This document shows positions 8,100 to 17,882 of a DNA stretch of 60,050 bases, piece after piece (the stretch's first letter is position 1; each line of letters starts with the position of its first letter). The notes below the pieces were generated by a model. That model saw only the letters and a program-made list of their open reading frames with translations, did no database searches and was not told the origin of the DNA. This stretch comes from Clostridiales bacterium (GTDB lineage: Bacteria; Bacillota; Clostridia; Lachnospirales; Lachnospiraceae): contig JAAYNW010000011.1 of the NCBI GenBank assembly GCA_012520655.1, positions 1-60,050 of the forward strand, written 5' to 3'. Made by a program: the position numbers and the translations under genes.

Positions 8100-8926
8100 T
8101 GAAAACAGTATGTTCGGTATGCATGCACCATTGCTCGGTAGAAGAAGGAGGAACAGGACGATGCAGGGCGAGGAGCAATGAAGGAGGAAGGATTGTATGT
8201 TCAAATTACGGAAAAATTACTTCCTATGCTCTCGATCCGATTGAGAAGAAACCTCTTAGGAATTTTTATCCGGGAAGCAAGATATTGTCCGTTGGAAGTT
8301 ACGGATGCAATTTATCCTGCGATTTTTGCCAGAACTATATGATTTCTATGGTGCGTGAAGGAGAGACGGACTATGGGATTTTGCAACCCGAGGAATTGGT
8401 CGAGGAGGCTCTTGCCTGCCGTGAAAGGGGAAATATAGGGATTGCATATACTTATAATGAACCTCTTATCGGCTATGAATATGTGAGAGATTCAGCCAAA
8501 CTGGCAAAGGAAAGAGGTTTGAAGAATGTAGTCGTAACAAACGGCTGTGTGGAACAGGAAATACTTGAAGAAATTCTGCCGTATGTGGATGCCTTTAATG
8601 TGGATTTAAAGGGATTTACGGAAGCCTTTTACCAAAAGCTGGGCGGAAACCTGTCGCTGGTAAAAGCTTTTATAGAAAGGGCAGTAAAAAATAGTCATGT
8701 GGAGATTACAACATTGATAATACCGGGAGAGAACGATAATATTACGGAAATGCACGAGATGGCGGAATGGATTGCGTCTGTTGATGAAGAGATACCTTAT
8801 CATATATCCCGCTTTTTCCCTCAGTGGAAGATGCTCGACAGAGAAGCTACCAGAATAGAAGTCATTTATTCATTTGCCGAAATTGCGCGTAAGCATTTAA
8901 AATATGTGTATGAGGGAAATTGCTGA
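8099..8926 (+). CDS. amrS: AmmeMemoRadiSam system radical SAM enzyme
   Basis: 275 residues from ATG 8099 (a TTG at 8096 is also in frame). The radical SAM cluster motif CNLSCDFC gives ligands Cys70, Cys74 and Cys77 with CX3CX2C spacing. The N-terminus carries another cysteine set (Cys5, Cys8, Cys12, Cys22, Cys34), typical of this PflA-related subfamily. Later blocks YTYNEP, TNGC and NVDLKGF are conserved in glycyl-radical-activase-like proteins. Translationally coupled to the upstream AMMECR1/MEMO fusion. A PflA-type activase is the alternative, but the operon context makes the AmmeMemoRadiSam call much more likely. Confidence 0.87.
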   Translation: MKTVCSVCMHHCSVEEGGTGRCRARSNEGGRIVCSNYGKITSYALDPIEKKPLRNFYPGSKILSVGSYGCNLSCDFCQNYMISMVREGETDYGILQPEELVEEALACRERGNIGIAYTYNEPLIGYEYVRDSAKLAKERGLKNVVVTNGCVEQEILEEILPYVDAFNVDLKGFTEAFYQKLGGNLSLVKAFIERAVKNSHVEITTLIIPGENDNITEMHEMAEWIASVDEEIPYHISRFFPQWKMLDREATRIEVIYSFAEIARKHLKYVYEGNC

Positions 8927-9004
8927 ATGATAACTTTCTATGGTAAAACGAGAATAAGTATGATAGAATAACAAAGAAATCTTTATTGACGGAGGGAGAA
9001 AAGT

Positions 9005-9271
9005 ATGGACAAAAGAACTACAGGTATCGTGGCGTACATTACTTGGATCGGCCTGCTTATAGCAATTATTGCTGGCGACAGGGATGGAGCTAAGTTTCAT
9101 TTGAACCAAGCATTGGTAATCTTTTTATTCGGTTTGTTAAGTGTAATCCCCTTAATTGGAGGGCTCTGGGCGATTTTTATCTTTGTATGTTGGATTATGG
9201 GACTCATCGCTGCAATAAATGAAGAGGAAAAAGAAGTTCCTCTTATCGGTAAGATCAGACTTTTAAAATAG
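9005..9271 (+). CDS. DUF4870-like small membrane protein
   Basis: 88 residues with two or three hydrophobic segments (about residues 8-24, 38-65). The pattern GIVAYITWIGLLIAIIAG near the N-terminus and FHLNQALVIFLFGLL in the middle match the DUF4870 family (small membrane proteins of unknown function). ATG 9005 follows GGAGGGAGAAAAGT. It is separated from the radical SAM gene by 78 bases and ends at a strong terminator, so it is probably its own unit. Confidence 0.72.
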   Translation: MDKRTTGIVAYITWIGLLIAIIAGDRDGAKFHLNQALVIFLFGLLSVIPLIGGLWAIFIFVCWIMGLIAAINEEEKEVPLIGKIRLLK

Positions 9272-9280
9272 CAATCAGCT

Positions 9281-9318
9281 AAATATATGCCGCCGGCGTG
9301 CGGCATATATTTTTTTAT
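9281..9318. terminator. Terminator between convergent genes
   Basis: Perfect 13-bp stem AAATATATGCCGC (9281-9293) / GCGGCATATATTT (9300-9312) with a 6-base loop and T tract on the + strand. It serves the DUF4870-like gene and may also stop the convergent lipoprotein gene. Confidence 0.9.
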
Positions 9319-9791
9319 TCCGAGGATTCGGAATATGGGATATCATCGCCGTCGGGTACATCGCCGTGCAGGATAGATAAGATATATTGTACATTTTGAT
9401 TGGCTCGATCATAATAAGCCTTCGCCGACTCAGCGGAATCTGAATCGAAAGTTTCGCTTTCAAATGCCTGATGGTAAAGGGAAACAGCGTTTGTCATATA
9501 TTCGCTCGCTTCGGCGGACAGTGTCTCGATGGAAGAGAACTCTTCGGGTACGGTAAGAGAAGCCATCCACGCAAAGCGTCCTTCAATGCCGTCTAAGGCA
9601 GATAAAAGTTCTTGAACGGAAGTCTCAGCATTCGCGTCTATGGAGTTTATGATATTATCATATTCGGAGATGTCCGAATAGAAAGTGTCCATATTGTTTT
9701 TATATTCCTCCAATTCTTTATCGTCACCGCATCCGGAAAACCAAAAAGTAAAAAGAGTAAAAAGAAAAATATATATTAATTTTTTATTCAA
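9315..9791 (-). CDS. Putative lipoprotein of unknown function
   Basis: 158 residues. The start is a TTG at 9791-9789, chosen because a clear GGAGGAAG site lies just upstream on this strand; no ATG is nearby. The N-terminus is a lipoprotein signal peptide (Lys-rich, hydrophobic FLFTLFTFWF, lipobox FSGC with Cys at residue 21). The mature part is acidic, helical and has no recognisable domain. It stands alone, convergent with the DUF4870-like gene and divergent from metH. Probably anchored to the outer face of the membrane. Confidence 0.72.
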   Translation of the reverse strand: MNKKLIYIFLFTLFTFWFSGCGDDKELEEYKNNMDTFYSDISEYDNIINSIDANAETSVQELLSALDGIEGRFAWMASLTVPEEFSSIETLSAEASEYMTNAVSLYHQAFESETFDSDSAESAKAYYDRANQNVQYILSILHGDVPDGDDIPYSESSE

Positions 9792-10015
9792 GGGACTTCC
9801 TCCACGCTGTACAGAATGTAAAAATAAGTATATACTTCAATAAATGTTTATGAAATATTGTCATAATAAAAATTACCATATAAAGTGTTTGAAAGCAAGA
9901 ATACACACATCAAATATTGTAGTTTTTTAAAATATATGTTAGCATGTGAGTTACACGAACTTTTGTACGGCTATTTTGAAATACTTTCTGACGGAAGTTT
10001 ACGGGTGAAAGGAGC

Positions 10016-12490
10016 ATGGGTATAAAGATGACAAAAAGTGAATTCAAAAGACTAATAAAAGAACATCCTGTGTATCTGGATGGTGCTACGGGTTCCAATT
10101 TGTTGAAGAGGGGAATGCCTGTGGGGGTATGTCCGGAAAAATGGATTTTGGAAAATAAAGATATACTGTTAAACTTACAGAAGGAATTTGTAGAAGCAGG
10201 AAGTAATATTATTTATGCTCCGACATTTTCGGCTAATTCCGTAAAACTCAGTGAATATGGGTTGGAGAACTGCATAGAGCAAATGAATATGGAGTTAGTC
10301 GCCATATCGAAGGACGCAGCAGGAGGACGCTGTCTGGTCGCCGGAGATATTACCATGACGGGAGAGCAGCTTTCTCCGATGGGAACGATGGATTTTGAAG
10401 AATTGGTAGATATATACAAAGAACAGATAAGCTATCTCGTCCGTGCGGGAGTCGATCTGTTGGTAATAGAAACGATGATGAGTTTGCAGGAGAGCCGTGC
10501 TGCTCTCATTGCGGCGAAGGAAACATGTGATTTGCCGGTGATGGTAACTATGACTTTTGAGGCTGATGCCAGAACACTTTATGGAACGGATGCCTTAACC
10601 GCGGCAGTTGTATTGGAAAGCCTCGGTGCGGATGCTGTTGGAGCTAATTGTTCTACAGGTCCGGATAAAATGGCTGATATAATTAGAAGTATGGCGGAGG
10701 TAACTTCGGTGCCGATTATTGCCAAACCCAATGCCGGCCTTCCATATTTGGACAAAGGAGGCAATACTGTTTATGATATGGACAGCGATGACTTTGCCGA
10801 AGGGATGAAAGAGTTGGTAAGAGCCGGAGCATCAATTTTGGGCGGATGTTGCGGAACAACTCCGGAATATATAGAAAAAATGTGCAAATATACGTTCCGT
10901 ATGGATGTTTCGAAGAGGCAGAAGCCTGGAAAGCGTTATTTGACTTCGGAGAGAAAAACAATAACATTCGGTTTGGACGATAATTTTATTATTGTAGGTG
11001 AGAGAATTAATCCAACAGGCAAAAAGAAACTTCAGGAACAACTCAGAGCCGGAAGCATGGATATGGTTGTGGAATTTGCGGAAGCTCAGGAGGCTTGCGG
11101 AGCGGGGATTCTCGATGTAAATATGGGAATGAGCGGCGTTGACGAGAAGGAATTAATGCTTACCGCTTTGGAAGAGATTGCAGGAGTAACTTCCCTTCCT
11201 CTGTCCATTGATTCCAGCCATATAGATGTATTGGAAGCCGCGCTCAGACGATATCCCGGAAGAGCTCTTGTCAATTCTGTTTCGTATGAGAAGGTAAAAT
11301 TTGATAATTTATTGCCGATTGTCCGGAAATACGGAGCAATGTTTATTCTGCTTCCGCTTTCGGATGCAGGACTACCTAAGGATTTGGAAGAGAAAAAAGA
11401 TATTATCCATAAAATAACGATGCAGGCACAAAAACTTGGCATGGATAAAGAGGATATAATTGTTGACGGCCTCGTAGCGACAGTCGGTGCCGATAAGAAG
11501 GCAGCACTGGAGACGCTTGAGACAATACGCTACTGTAAAGAAAATGGCTATGCTACCATTTGCGGCTTGTCCAATATTTCCTTCGGATTGCCACAGAGAG
11601 GGTATATTAATACGGCTTTTTTGACGATGGCGATTAAGGAAGGCTTGACAATGGCAATTGCGAATCCTTCGCAGGAATTGCTGGTCAGCAGCGCTTTCGC
11701 CGCCGATTTGTTACTGAACAAGGAAGATGCCGATATTCGCTATATCGAATTAATAAATAGTGCAGAGGACAAGAAGACTGCTTTAGAAAAACCGGACGTT
11801 ACCGGACTTTATCACAAGGCAAACAGTTCCGGTGAAAATACAGATGCCGGTGTATCCATAATGGAAATAATTCGGGAAGCGGTATTAAAAGGAAACAGGA
11901 AGAAAATCACCGATTTTACGAAAACGGCATTGGAGGAAGGGAAAGCCCCACAGAAAATATTAAACGATGCGCTGCTTCCTGCGATAAATGAAGTAGGAGA
12001 CCTTTTTGACCAGGGAAAATACTTTCTTCCTCAGCTGATTGCAAGTGCCGAAGCGATGAAAACTTCCATTGAGTATTTGGAACCGCTTCTTGCTGAAACG
12101 AGCGAAAAGAAGGAAATGCCGGCAATTGTTATAGCAACAGTGGAGGGAGATATTCATGATATAGGGAAAAATCTGGTAGCACTTATGCTGAAAAACTATG
12201 GATTTCGGGTCATCGACCTTGGGAAGGACGTGTCTAAGGAAAAAATTATCCAGTCGGCAATAGAAAATAATGCCAGCATCATAGCCCTTTCCGCTCTTAT
12301 GACAACGACGATGCAGGAGATGAGACGAGTCATTGCATATGCGAGGGAAAAAGGGGTTTTGGCAAAAGTAATTATAGGCGGAGCAGTCATCACACAGGAA
12401 TATGCGGATGAAATTGGAGCCGACGGATACTCGAAGGATGCGGCAGATGCCGTTAGATTAACTAAACATATATTAAATATCAGGGATTAA
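10016..12490 (+). CDS. metH: Cobalamin-dependent methionine synthase lacking the reactivation domain
   Basis: 824 residues. Domains in order: homocysteine S-methyltransferase (about 1-295, zinc cysteines GANCSTG and GGCCGTT at 276-282); pterin-binding methyltetrahydrofolate domain (about 320-580, starting GERINPTGKKK); cap helices; cobalamin-binding domain (about 690-824) with DIHDIGKN, where His714 is the lower cobalt ligand. The AdoMet-binding reactivation domain of E. coli MetH (about 1200 residues in total) is absent, as is common in Clostridia, where a separate activase is expected elsewhere. ATG 10016 is only one base after GGAG; ATG 10028 is the alternative, with a spacing of 13, so the start is uncertain. 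No cobalamin or SAM riboswitch is visible upstream. Confidence 0.93.
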   Translation: MGIKMTKSEFKRLIKEHPVYLDGATGSNLLKRGMPVGVCPEKWILENKDILLNLQKEFVEAGSNIIYAPTFSANSVKLSEYGLENCIEQMNMELVAISKDAAGGRCLVAGDITMTGEQLSPMGTMDFEELVDIYKEQISYLVRAGVDLLVIETMMSLQESRAALIAAKETCDLPVMVTMTFEADARTLYGTDALTAAVVLESLGADAVGANCSTGPDKMADIIRSMAEVTSVPIIAKPNAGLPYLDKGGNTVYDMDSDDFAEGMKELVRAGASILGGCCGTTPEYIEKMCKYTFRMDVSKRQKPGKRYLTSERKTITFGLDDNFIIVGERINPTGKKKLQEQLRAGSMDMVVEFAEAQEACGAGILDVNMGMSGVDEKELMLTALEEIAGVTSLPLSIDSSHIDVLEAALRRYPGRALVNSVSYEKVKFDNLLPIVRKYGAMFILLPLSDAGLPKDLEEKKDIIHKITMQAQKLGMDKEDIIVDGLVATVGADKKAALETLETIRYCKENGYATICGLSNISFGLPQRGYINTAFLTMAIKEGLTMAIANPSQELLVSSAFAADLLLNKEDADIRYIELINSAEDKKTALEKPDVTGLYHKANSSGENTDAGVSIMEIIREAVLKGNRKKITDFTKTALEEGKAPQKILNDALLPAINEVGDLFDQGKYFLPQLIASAEAMKTSIEYLEPLLAETSEKKEMPAIVIATVEGDIHDIGKNLVALMLKNYGFRVIDLGKDVSKEKIIQSAIENNASIIALSALMTTTMQEMRRVIAYAREKGVLAKVIIGGAVITQEYADEIGADGYSKDAADAVRLTKHILNIRD

Positions 12491-12592
12491 AGATGCCAAT
12501 ATATGGAAAAATAAAAAGGACATACAAGATACAGTAATAATATAAAATATAAGTATATGTTAATATAAAAAGTAATTGGCATGGAGGAGAGA

Positions 12593-13030
12593 ATGGCGGA
12601 AAATGAGGATAAGAAAGAATTAAGCGAAAGAGAACTGCTGGAAGAAATTTTGGAAGAGAACAAAATACGGACTTTTTATTCCAAAGTAACAGCAATATCG
12701 ACAGTAGGAATTCTGGCGGTGATAGTCGTCTGTATGCTTATCCTGCTGCCGAGAACCGATGAACTTATCCGCAATGCGGATACGGCGATTGATGCGGCAA
12801 AGGTAACTTTGGCCGAGGCCGAAAGAGCGGCGGTAGGGCTATCTCAAATGAGCCGGAATGTGACACAGACGAGTAAAAACGTAGATGCCTTCGTGTCGGA
12901 AAATTCTACCGTGATTGCAGATACGATGACGGATATAAGCGCTATTGATTACGAAAGCCTCAATAAGGCAATTAAAGACCTTGAGGATGCGGTAGCGCCG
13001 TTTGCAAGCTTTATGAATAAGTTCAAATAA
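12593..13030 (+). CDS. Small membrane protein with coiled-coil extracytoplasmic part
   Basis: 145 residues from ATG 12593, which follows GGAGGAG with proper spacing; an ATG at 12581 is in frame but overlaps that site. A charged cytoplasmic N-terminus (about 1-28) is followed by one membrane helix (about 32-55, VGILAVIVVCMLILLP). The rest is an Ala- and polar-rich helical region with heptad character (DTAIDAAKVTLAEAERAAV), reminiscent of methyl-accepting or HAMP-linked coiled coils but without their signature. No named family. It lies 52 bases before ilvB without a clear functional link. Confidence 0.62.
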   Translation: MAENEDKKELSERELLEEILEENKIRTFYSKVTAISTVGILAVIVVCMLILLPRTDELIRNADTAIDAAKVTLAEAERAAVGLSQMSRNVTQTSKNVDAFVSENSTVIADTMTDISAIDYESLNKAIKDLEDAVAPFASFMNKFK

Positions 13031-13082
13031 TACGATATGATCCAATAAAAAGGATACATAAGGGAAAGATGAGGTATGTGAG

Positions 13083-14699
13083 ATGATTGGTGCAGATGCA
13101 ATGGTAAAGTGTCTGGAAGAAGAAGGTGTAAACATTGTTTTTGGCTATCCGGGAGCAGCAATATGTCCTTTTTTTAATAGTATCTTGGATACGGATATTC
13201 GAACGATTCTTGTTCGTACGGAACAGAATGCGGCTCATGCGGCAAGTGGACTTGCCCGGGTATCGGGCAAGGTAGGTGTATGCGCAGTTACATCAGGCCC
13301 TGGAGCAACCAATGTGATTACGGGAATTGCAACGGCTTTTGCTGACAGCATCCCGCTCATATGTATTTGCGGACAAGTAGACAGCGAACTATTGGGCAGC
13401 GATGCATTTCAGGAAGCGGATATTACGGGTGCGGTAGAATCTTTCGTAAAATATAGCTATCTCATTAAAGATGCAAACGAAATTCCCAGGGTTTTTAAAG
13501 AGGCTTTTTATATCGCTAATACGGGAAGAAAGGGGCCGGTGCTTATCGATGTTCCAATCGATATTCAGCAGGCAGCAATTACCAAGTTCAGCTATCCCGA
13601 TAAAGTGAATATGAGAACCTATAAACCCACGGTAAAGGGAAATATGGTTCAGATTAAAAAGGTTGCTAAGGAATTGGAGAAAGCCAAGAAACCGCTTATC
13701 TGTGCGGGGGGCGGAGTATTCTTAAGCAATGCGGAAAAAGAATTGAGAAAATTCTCGGAAAAGTATAAAATTCCGGTTGTATCTACGATGATGGGAATCG
13801 GAATCATGCCTACGGAACATGCGATGTATTATGGGATGGTTGGAAACAATGGTGCCCCTTGTGCTAATCGTGCCATGAAGGAATCAGACTTGCTGATTAT
13901 GGTAGGAGCGAGAGTCGCCGACAGGGCTGTCAGCCATCCGAATATGATAACGAATTATAAAGTGCTTGTACATATTGATGTAGATCCTGTAGAAATAGGA
14001 AAGAATGTAGGCCCACATATTCCTCTCGTCGGAGATGCCGGGCATATTTTCGAAGACCTCGAACAACAGGAGATACGCTGCGAACACGAAGAGTGGGTAG
14101 AACTCCTTAAAGAATACAAGAAATCCATGATGGTAAATAGAAATCCCAACAAGGATTATGTGGATCCTGCTATGTTTATTACAAAGCTCTCGGAGAAAAT
14201 GAAAGAGGATGGTATCTATGTTGCGGATGTAGGACAGAACCAGATCTGGTCATGTGGATATCATATAGTGAAAAAAGGACGCTTCTTGACTTCCGGCGGC
14301 ATGGGAACCATGGGATATTCCATTCCGGCAGCAATTGGGGCCAAGCTTGCGGACAAGAGCAAACAGGTAGTGGCAGTATGCGGTGACGGCGCTTTTCAGA
14401 TGTCTCTGATGGAACTGGCGACCATGCAACAGCATGATGTTCCGGTGAAAATCGTAGTGCTGAAAAACAATTATCTCGGTATGGTGCGCGAGTATCAACA
14501 TTACAAATATAAAGACAACTATTCCGTAGTAGACCTGTCAGGCAGTCCTGACCTCGAGAAGCTGGCGTCAGCCTATGGAATTGAATTTCTCCGTTTATAT
14601 AATATGGACAATGTTGATGAAATAATCGATGCATTTTTAAAAGAGGATAAATCTATGCTGCTAGAATGTCTGATAGATCCGATGGATTTGGTAAAGTAG
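13083..14699 (+). CDS. ilvB: Acetolactate synthase large (catalytic) subunit
   Basis: 538 residues. ThDP-dependent condensation of two pyruvates (or pyruvate and 2-oxobutyrate), the first shared step of valine, leucine and isoleucine synthesis. N-terminal PYR domain with the catalytic-type glutamate in RTEQNAAHAASG; the central FAD/ROK-like domain; C-terminal ThDP domain with GTMGYSIPAAIGA and GDGAFQMS...NN metal/ThDP motif. Length is slightly below the usual 550-590. ATG 13083 follows GATGAGGTATGTGAG. The regulatory subunit gene starts 13 bases after the stop. No T-box or leader peptide is seen upstream (52-base gap). Confidence 0.93.
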   Translation: MIGADAMVKCLEEEGVNIVFGYPGAAICPFFNSILDTDIRTILVRTEQNAAHAASGLARVSGKVGVCAVTSGPGATNVITGIATAFADSIPLICICGQVDSELLGSDAFQEADITGAVESFVKYSYLIKDANEIPRVFKEAFYIANTGRKGPVLIDVPIDIQQAAITKFSYPDKVNMRTYKPTVKGNMVQIKKVAKELEKAKKPLICAGGGVFLSNAEKELRKFSEKYKIPVVSTMMGIGIMPTEHAMYYGMVGNNGAPCANRAMKESDLLIMVGARVADRAVSHPNMITNYKVLVHIDVDPVEIGKNVGPHIPLVGDAGHIFEDLEQQEIRCEHEEWVELLKEYKKSMMVNRNPNKDYVDPAMFITKLSEKMKEDGIYVADVGQNQIWSCGYHIVKKGRFLTSGGMGTMGYSIPAAIGAKLADKSKQVVAVCGDGAFQMSLMELATMQQHDVPVKIVVLKNNYLGMVREYQHYKYKDNYSVVDLSGSPDLEKLASAYGIEFLRLYNMDNVDEIIDAFLKEDKSMLLECLIDPMDLVK

Positions 14700-14712
14700 G
14701 AGGACAAATGAG

Positions 14713-15198
14713 ATGAAAAGAATATATTCCGTATTGGTAGAAAACCGTTCGGGTGTTCTATGTAAAGTAGCGGGACTTTTTTCCAGAAGATGCTTTAATA
14801 TAGATTCCCTTGCAGTGGGAGAAACCGATGATTCAGCTGTATCTTGTATGACGATAGTTAGCAGCGGTGATGAGAGAACAATAGAACAGATAGAAAAACA
14901 GCTGAATAAAAAACTGGATGTCATTAAAGTAAAAACTTTCGATGAAAGTGCGAGCATCAGCAGAGAACTCATGCTTATTAAAGTAAAATATAATAAGAAT
15001 AACCGTCGTGATATTATGGAAAATTGTGATATTATGAAGGCACAGATAGTTGATATGTCGAAAAACATGATGATTATACAGATTTGTGATGTGCCTGAGC
15101 GAATACAACTGTTTATTAATATGCTGCAGTCTATCAGTATCGTAGAAGTTGCGAGAACAGGAACCCTTGCACTTCAAAAGTGTAAGGATATGGAATAA
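14713..15198 (+). CDS. ilvN: Acetolactate synthase small (regulatory) subunit, copy 1
   Basis: 161 residues. N-terminal ACT domain (about 3-75; VENRSGVLCKVAGLFSRR), which binds valine as feedback inhibitor, then the C-terminal ALS-ss domain. It follows ilvB closely with AGGAGG. The RRCFNIDSL stretch deviates from the usual RRG(Y/F)NIxSL. A second, clearly distinct small subunit follows at 15326. Confidence 0.88.
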   Translation: MKRIYSVLVENRSGVLCKVAGLFSRRCFNIDSLAVGETDDSAVSCMTIVSSGDERTIEQIEKQLNKKLDVIKVKTFDESASISRELMLIKVKYNKNNRRDIMENCDIMKAQIVDMSKNMMIIQICDVPERIQLFINMLQSISIVEVARTGTLALQKCKDME

Positions 15199-15259
15199 TA
15201 AAAAGTGAACAATGTATTGATTCAACGAATTAAAGTCTTAATGGATGAAAGTATTTTTG

Positions 15260-15288
15260 TTGACTTTTACTATTAGTATTGTTAAAAT
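15260..15288 (+). promoter_or_regulatory. Promoter for the second ilvN and ilvC
   Basis: TTGACT (15260-15265), 17-bp spacer, TAAAAT (15283-15288), lying in the gap between the two small-subunit genes. It would let the second ilvN and ilvC be expressed separately from ilvB-ilvN1. Confidence 0.72.
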
Positions 15289-15325
15289 GAATGTCGAACG
15301 TACTATTGAGAATGGAGGGAGTTCC

Positions 15326-15829
15326 ATGCGTAAGAAAGTTTTTCAGCTTCTGGTGGACAATACTTCTGGTGTCTTAAGCAGAATATCGGGGCTGTTTTCC
15401 AGACGGGGATATAATATCGAAAGTATTACGGCGGGAGTAACTGCTGACCCCAGATTTACAAGAATTACAATTGTTGCATCCGGGGATGATGAAATATTGG
15501 ACCAGATAGAAAAGCAAGTGGCAAAATTGGTGGACGTTAGAGATATTAAGGTGTTGGAACCGGATGATAGCGTGTACCGCGAACTTGTTCTGATTAAAGT
15601 AAAGGCGGCAGCAAAGGAACGGCAGGCAATTATCGCTTTAGCAGATGTCTTTCGAGGTAAGATTATAGATGTTGCGACAGAGAGCCTTATTATTGAATTA
15701 ACGGGCGTACAGTCAAAAATTGAAGCGTTTATCAGTTTGCTTGACGGTTATGAGATTCTCGAACTGGCCAAAACAGGTATTACCGGGTTGGGAAGAGGTA
15801 CTCATAACGTGACATATTTAGAGGACTAA
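15326..15829 (+). CDS. ilvN: Acetolactate synthase small (regulatory) subunit, copy 2
   Basis: 167 residues from ATG 15326, which follows GGAGGGAGTTCC; the longer frame opening at 15245 overlaps the promoter and is rejected. ACT domain with the canonical VDNTSGVLSRISGLFSRRGY and NIESIT motifs, then the ALS-ss C-terminal domain. This copy is closer to the family consensus than copy 1. The two proteins are divergent, so this is an old duplication or separately acquired paralogue and not a recent tandem copy. It shares a likely transcript with ilvC. Confidence 0.9.
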   Translation: MRKKVFQLLVDNTSGVLSRISGLFSRRGYNIESITAGVTADPRFTRITIVASGDDEILDQIEKQVAKLVDVRDIKVLEPDDSVYRELVLIKVKAAAKERQAIIALADVFRGKIIDVATESLIIELTGVQSKIEAFISLLDGYEILELAKTGITGLGRGTHNVTYLED

Positions 15830-15844
15830 TACGTTAGCTCTTAG

Positions 15845-16924
<1,080 letters not shown>

Positions 16925-16964
16925 TCGAAAAAAAGTTATAATCAAAAAATGGAGTTGGCTAGCT

Positions 16965-17882
16965 TTACAAAAGCACCTGATAGTACTGAATCAATGTGTT
17001 CATTGCACTTGTCATAGGCGTTTTTACAGGATAAGCAAAACCAATCTGACGTTTCGGAACTTTGTGCCCTAATTTTAATTCGCGCAAAGTTCCGTTTTTT
17101 AAATCTTCTTTAACAAAATCGCTGATAACACATGCAATACCCAGACCGGCTCTTGCAAATTCAATGGACAAGTCCATATTATTCACTTCAATAATGTTTC
17201 TCAAGACATGCTGATGTTCGGCTAAAAAAGTATCTGCATGCTTTCTAGATATATTTTCTTTATCAAGCAGGATAAAAGAAGCATCATTAAAAAAGGTCTC
17301 ATTTTCACATTGTTCCGCTTTGCTTTTATATATAAAGGGAGCTAAATAAGCATCTGTGGCGACAAAGATATCTTCAATCGTCTTAATGGGAAGATATGAA
17401 ACCGCAGAAGTCTCGGAAATTTCTCTGGAGGGGATACCGACAAGGCCTATATCTATAGCTCCTTCTTTTAATGCGGCAATCGTTTCAAAAGTAGACTGGC
17501 AGGAGATAGTAATTTTAATGTTTGGATTTCCTGCAATGAAGTCTTTTAATAGGGGAAGGAGAACATACTTACAGAGCGTTGTGCTCACTCCGATGGAAAG
17601 ATGACATATGCCTTGAGCGGATGAGATCTTCAGCATTTCTTCACCTGACCTTAAGGAAAGCATGGCATTTTCCACATGCTTATAGAGCATTTCCCCTTCG
17701 GCCGTTAAGGTCACACCCCGTGAGGAACGGTGGAAGAGGACGGTATTTAAGCTTTCTTCCAATTTAGAGATAGACTTGCTGATTGCAGGCTGACTGATAT
17801 ATAATTTTTTAGCGGCAACAGAAAAGTTACGGCAATTAGCTACTTCATAAAAAATTTGATATAGGTTAAGATTTTGTTCCAT
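16965..17882 (-). CDS. LysR-family transcriptional regulator
   Basis: 305 residues. N-terminal winged HTH (about 1-60; FSVAAKKLYISQPAISKSISKLE is the family HTH) followed by the two-lobed effector-binding domain. It is divergent from leuCD across a 352-base intergenic region with several dyads, the usual arrangement for a LysR activator of the neighbouring operon. Control of leuCD, perhaps with an isopropylmalate-type signal, is inferred from position only. ATG at 17882-17880. Confidence 0.9.
   Translation of the reverse strand: MEQNLNLYQIFYEVANCRNFSVAAKKLYISQPAISKSISKLEESLNTVLFHRSSRGVTLTAEGEMLYKHVENAMLSLRSGEEMLKISSAQGICHLSIGVSTTLCKYVLLPLLKDFIAGNPNIKITISCQSTFETIAALKEGAIDIGLVGIPSREISETSAVSYLPIKTIEDIFVATDAYLAPFIYKSKAEQCENETFFNDASFILLDKENISRKHADTFLAEHQHVLRNIIEVNNMDLSIEFARAGLGIACVISDFVKEDLKNGTLRELKLGHKVPKRQIGFAYPVKTPMTSAMNTLIQYYQVLL

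Noticed and set aside
9792..10015. Cobalamin or SAM riboswitch upstream of metH
   Set aside because: No B12-box or SAM-I core sequence is visible by eye; a covariance search would be decisive.
13031..13082. Possible T-box or leader peptide before ilvB
   Set aside because: Only 52 bases; no AGGGTGG-type antiterminator motif and no run of Leu, Val or Ile codons.
14179..14634. Long open frame on the minus strand inside ilvB
   Set aside because: It is antisense to the catalytic core of ilvB, has no ribosome site, and its sequence has no domain-like character.
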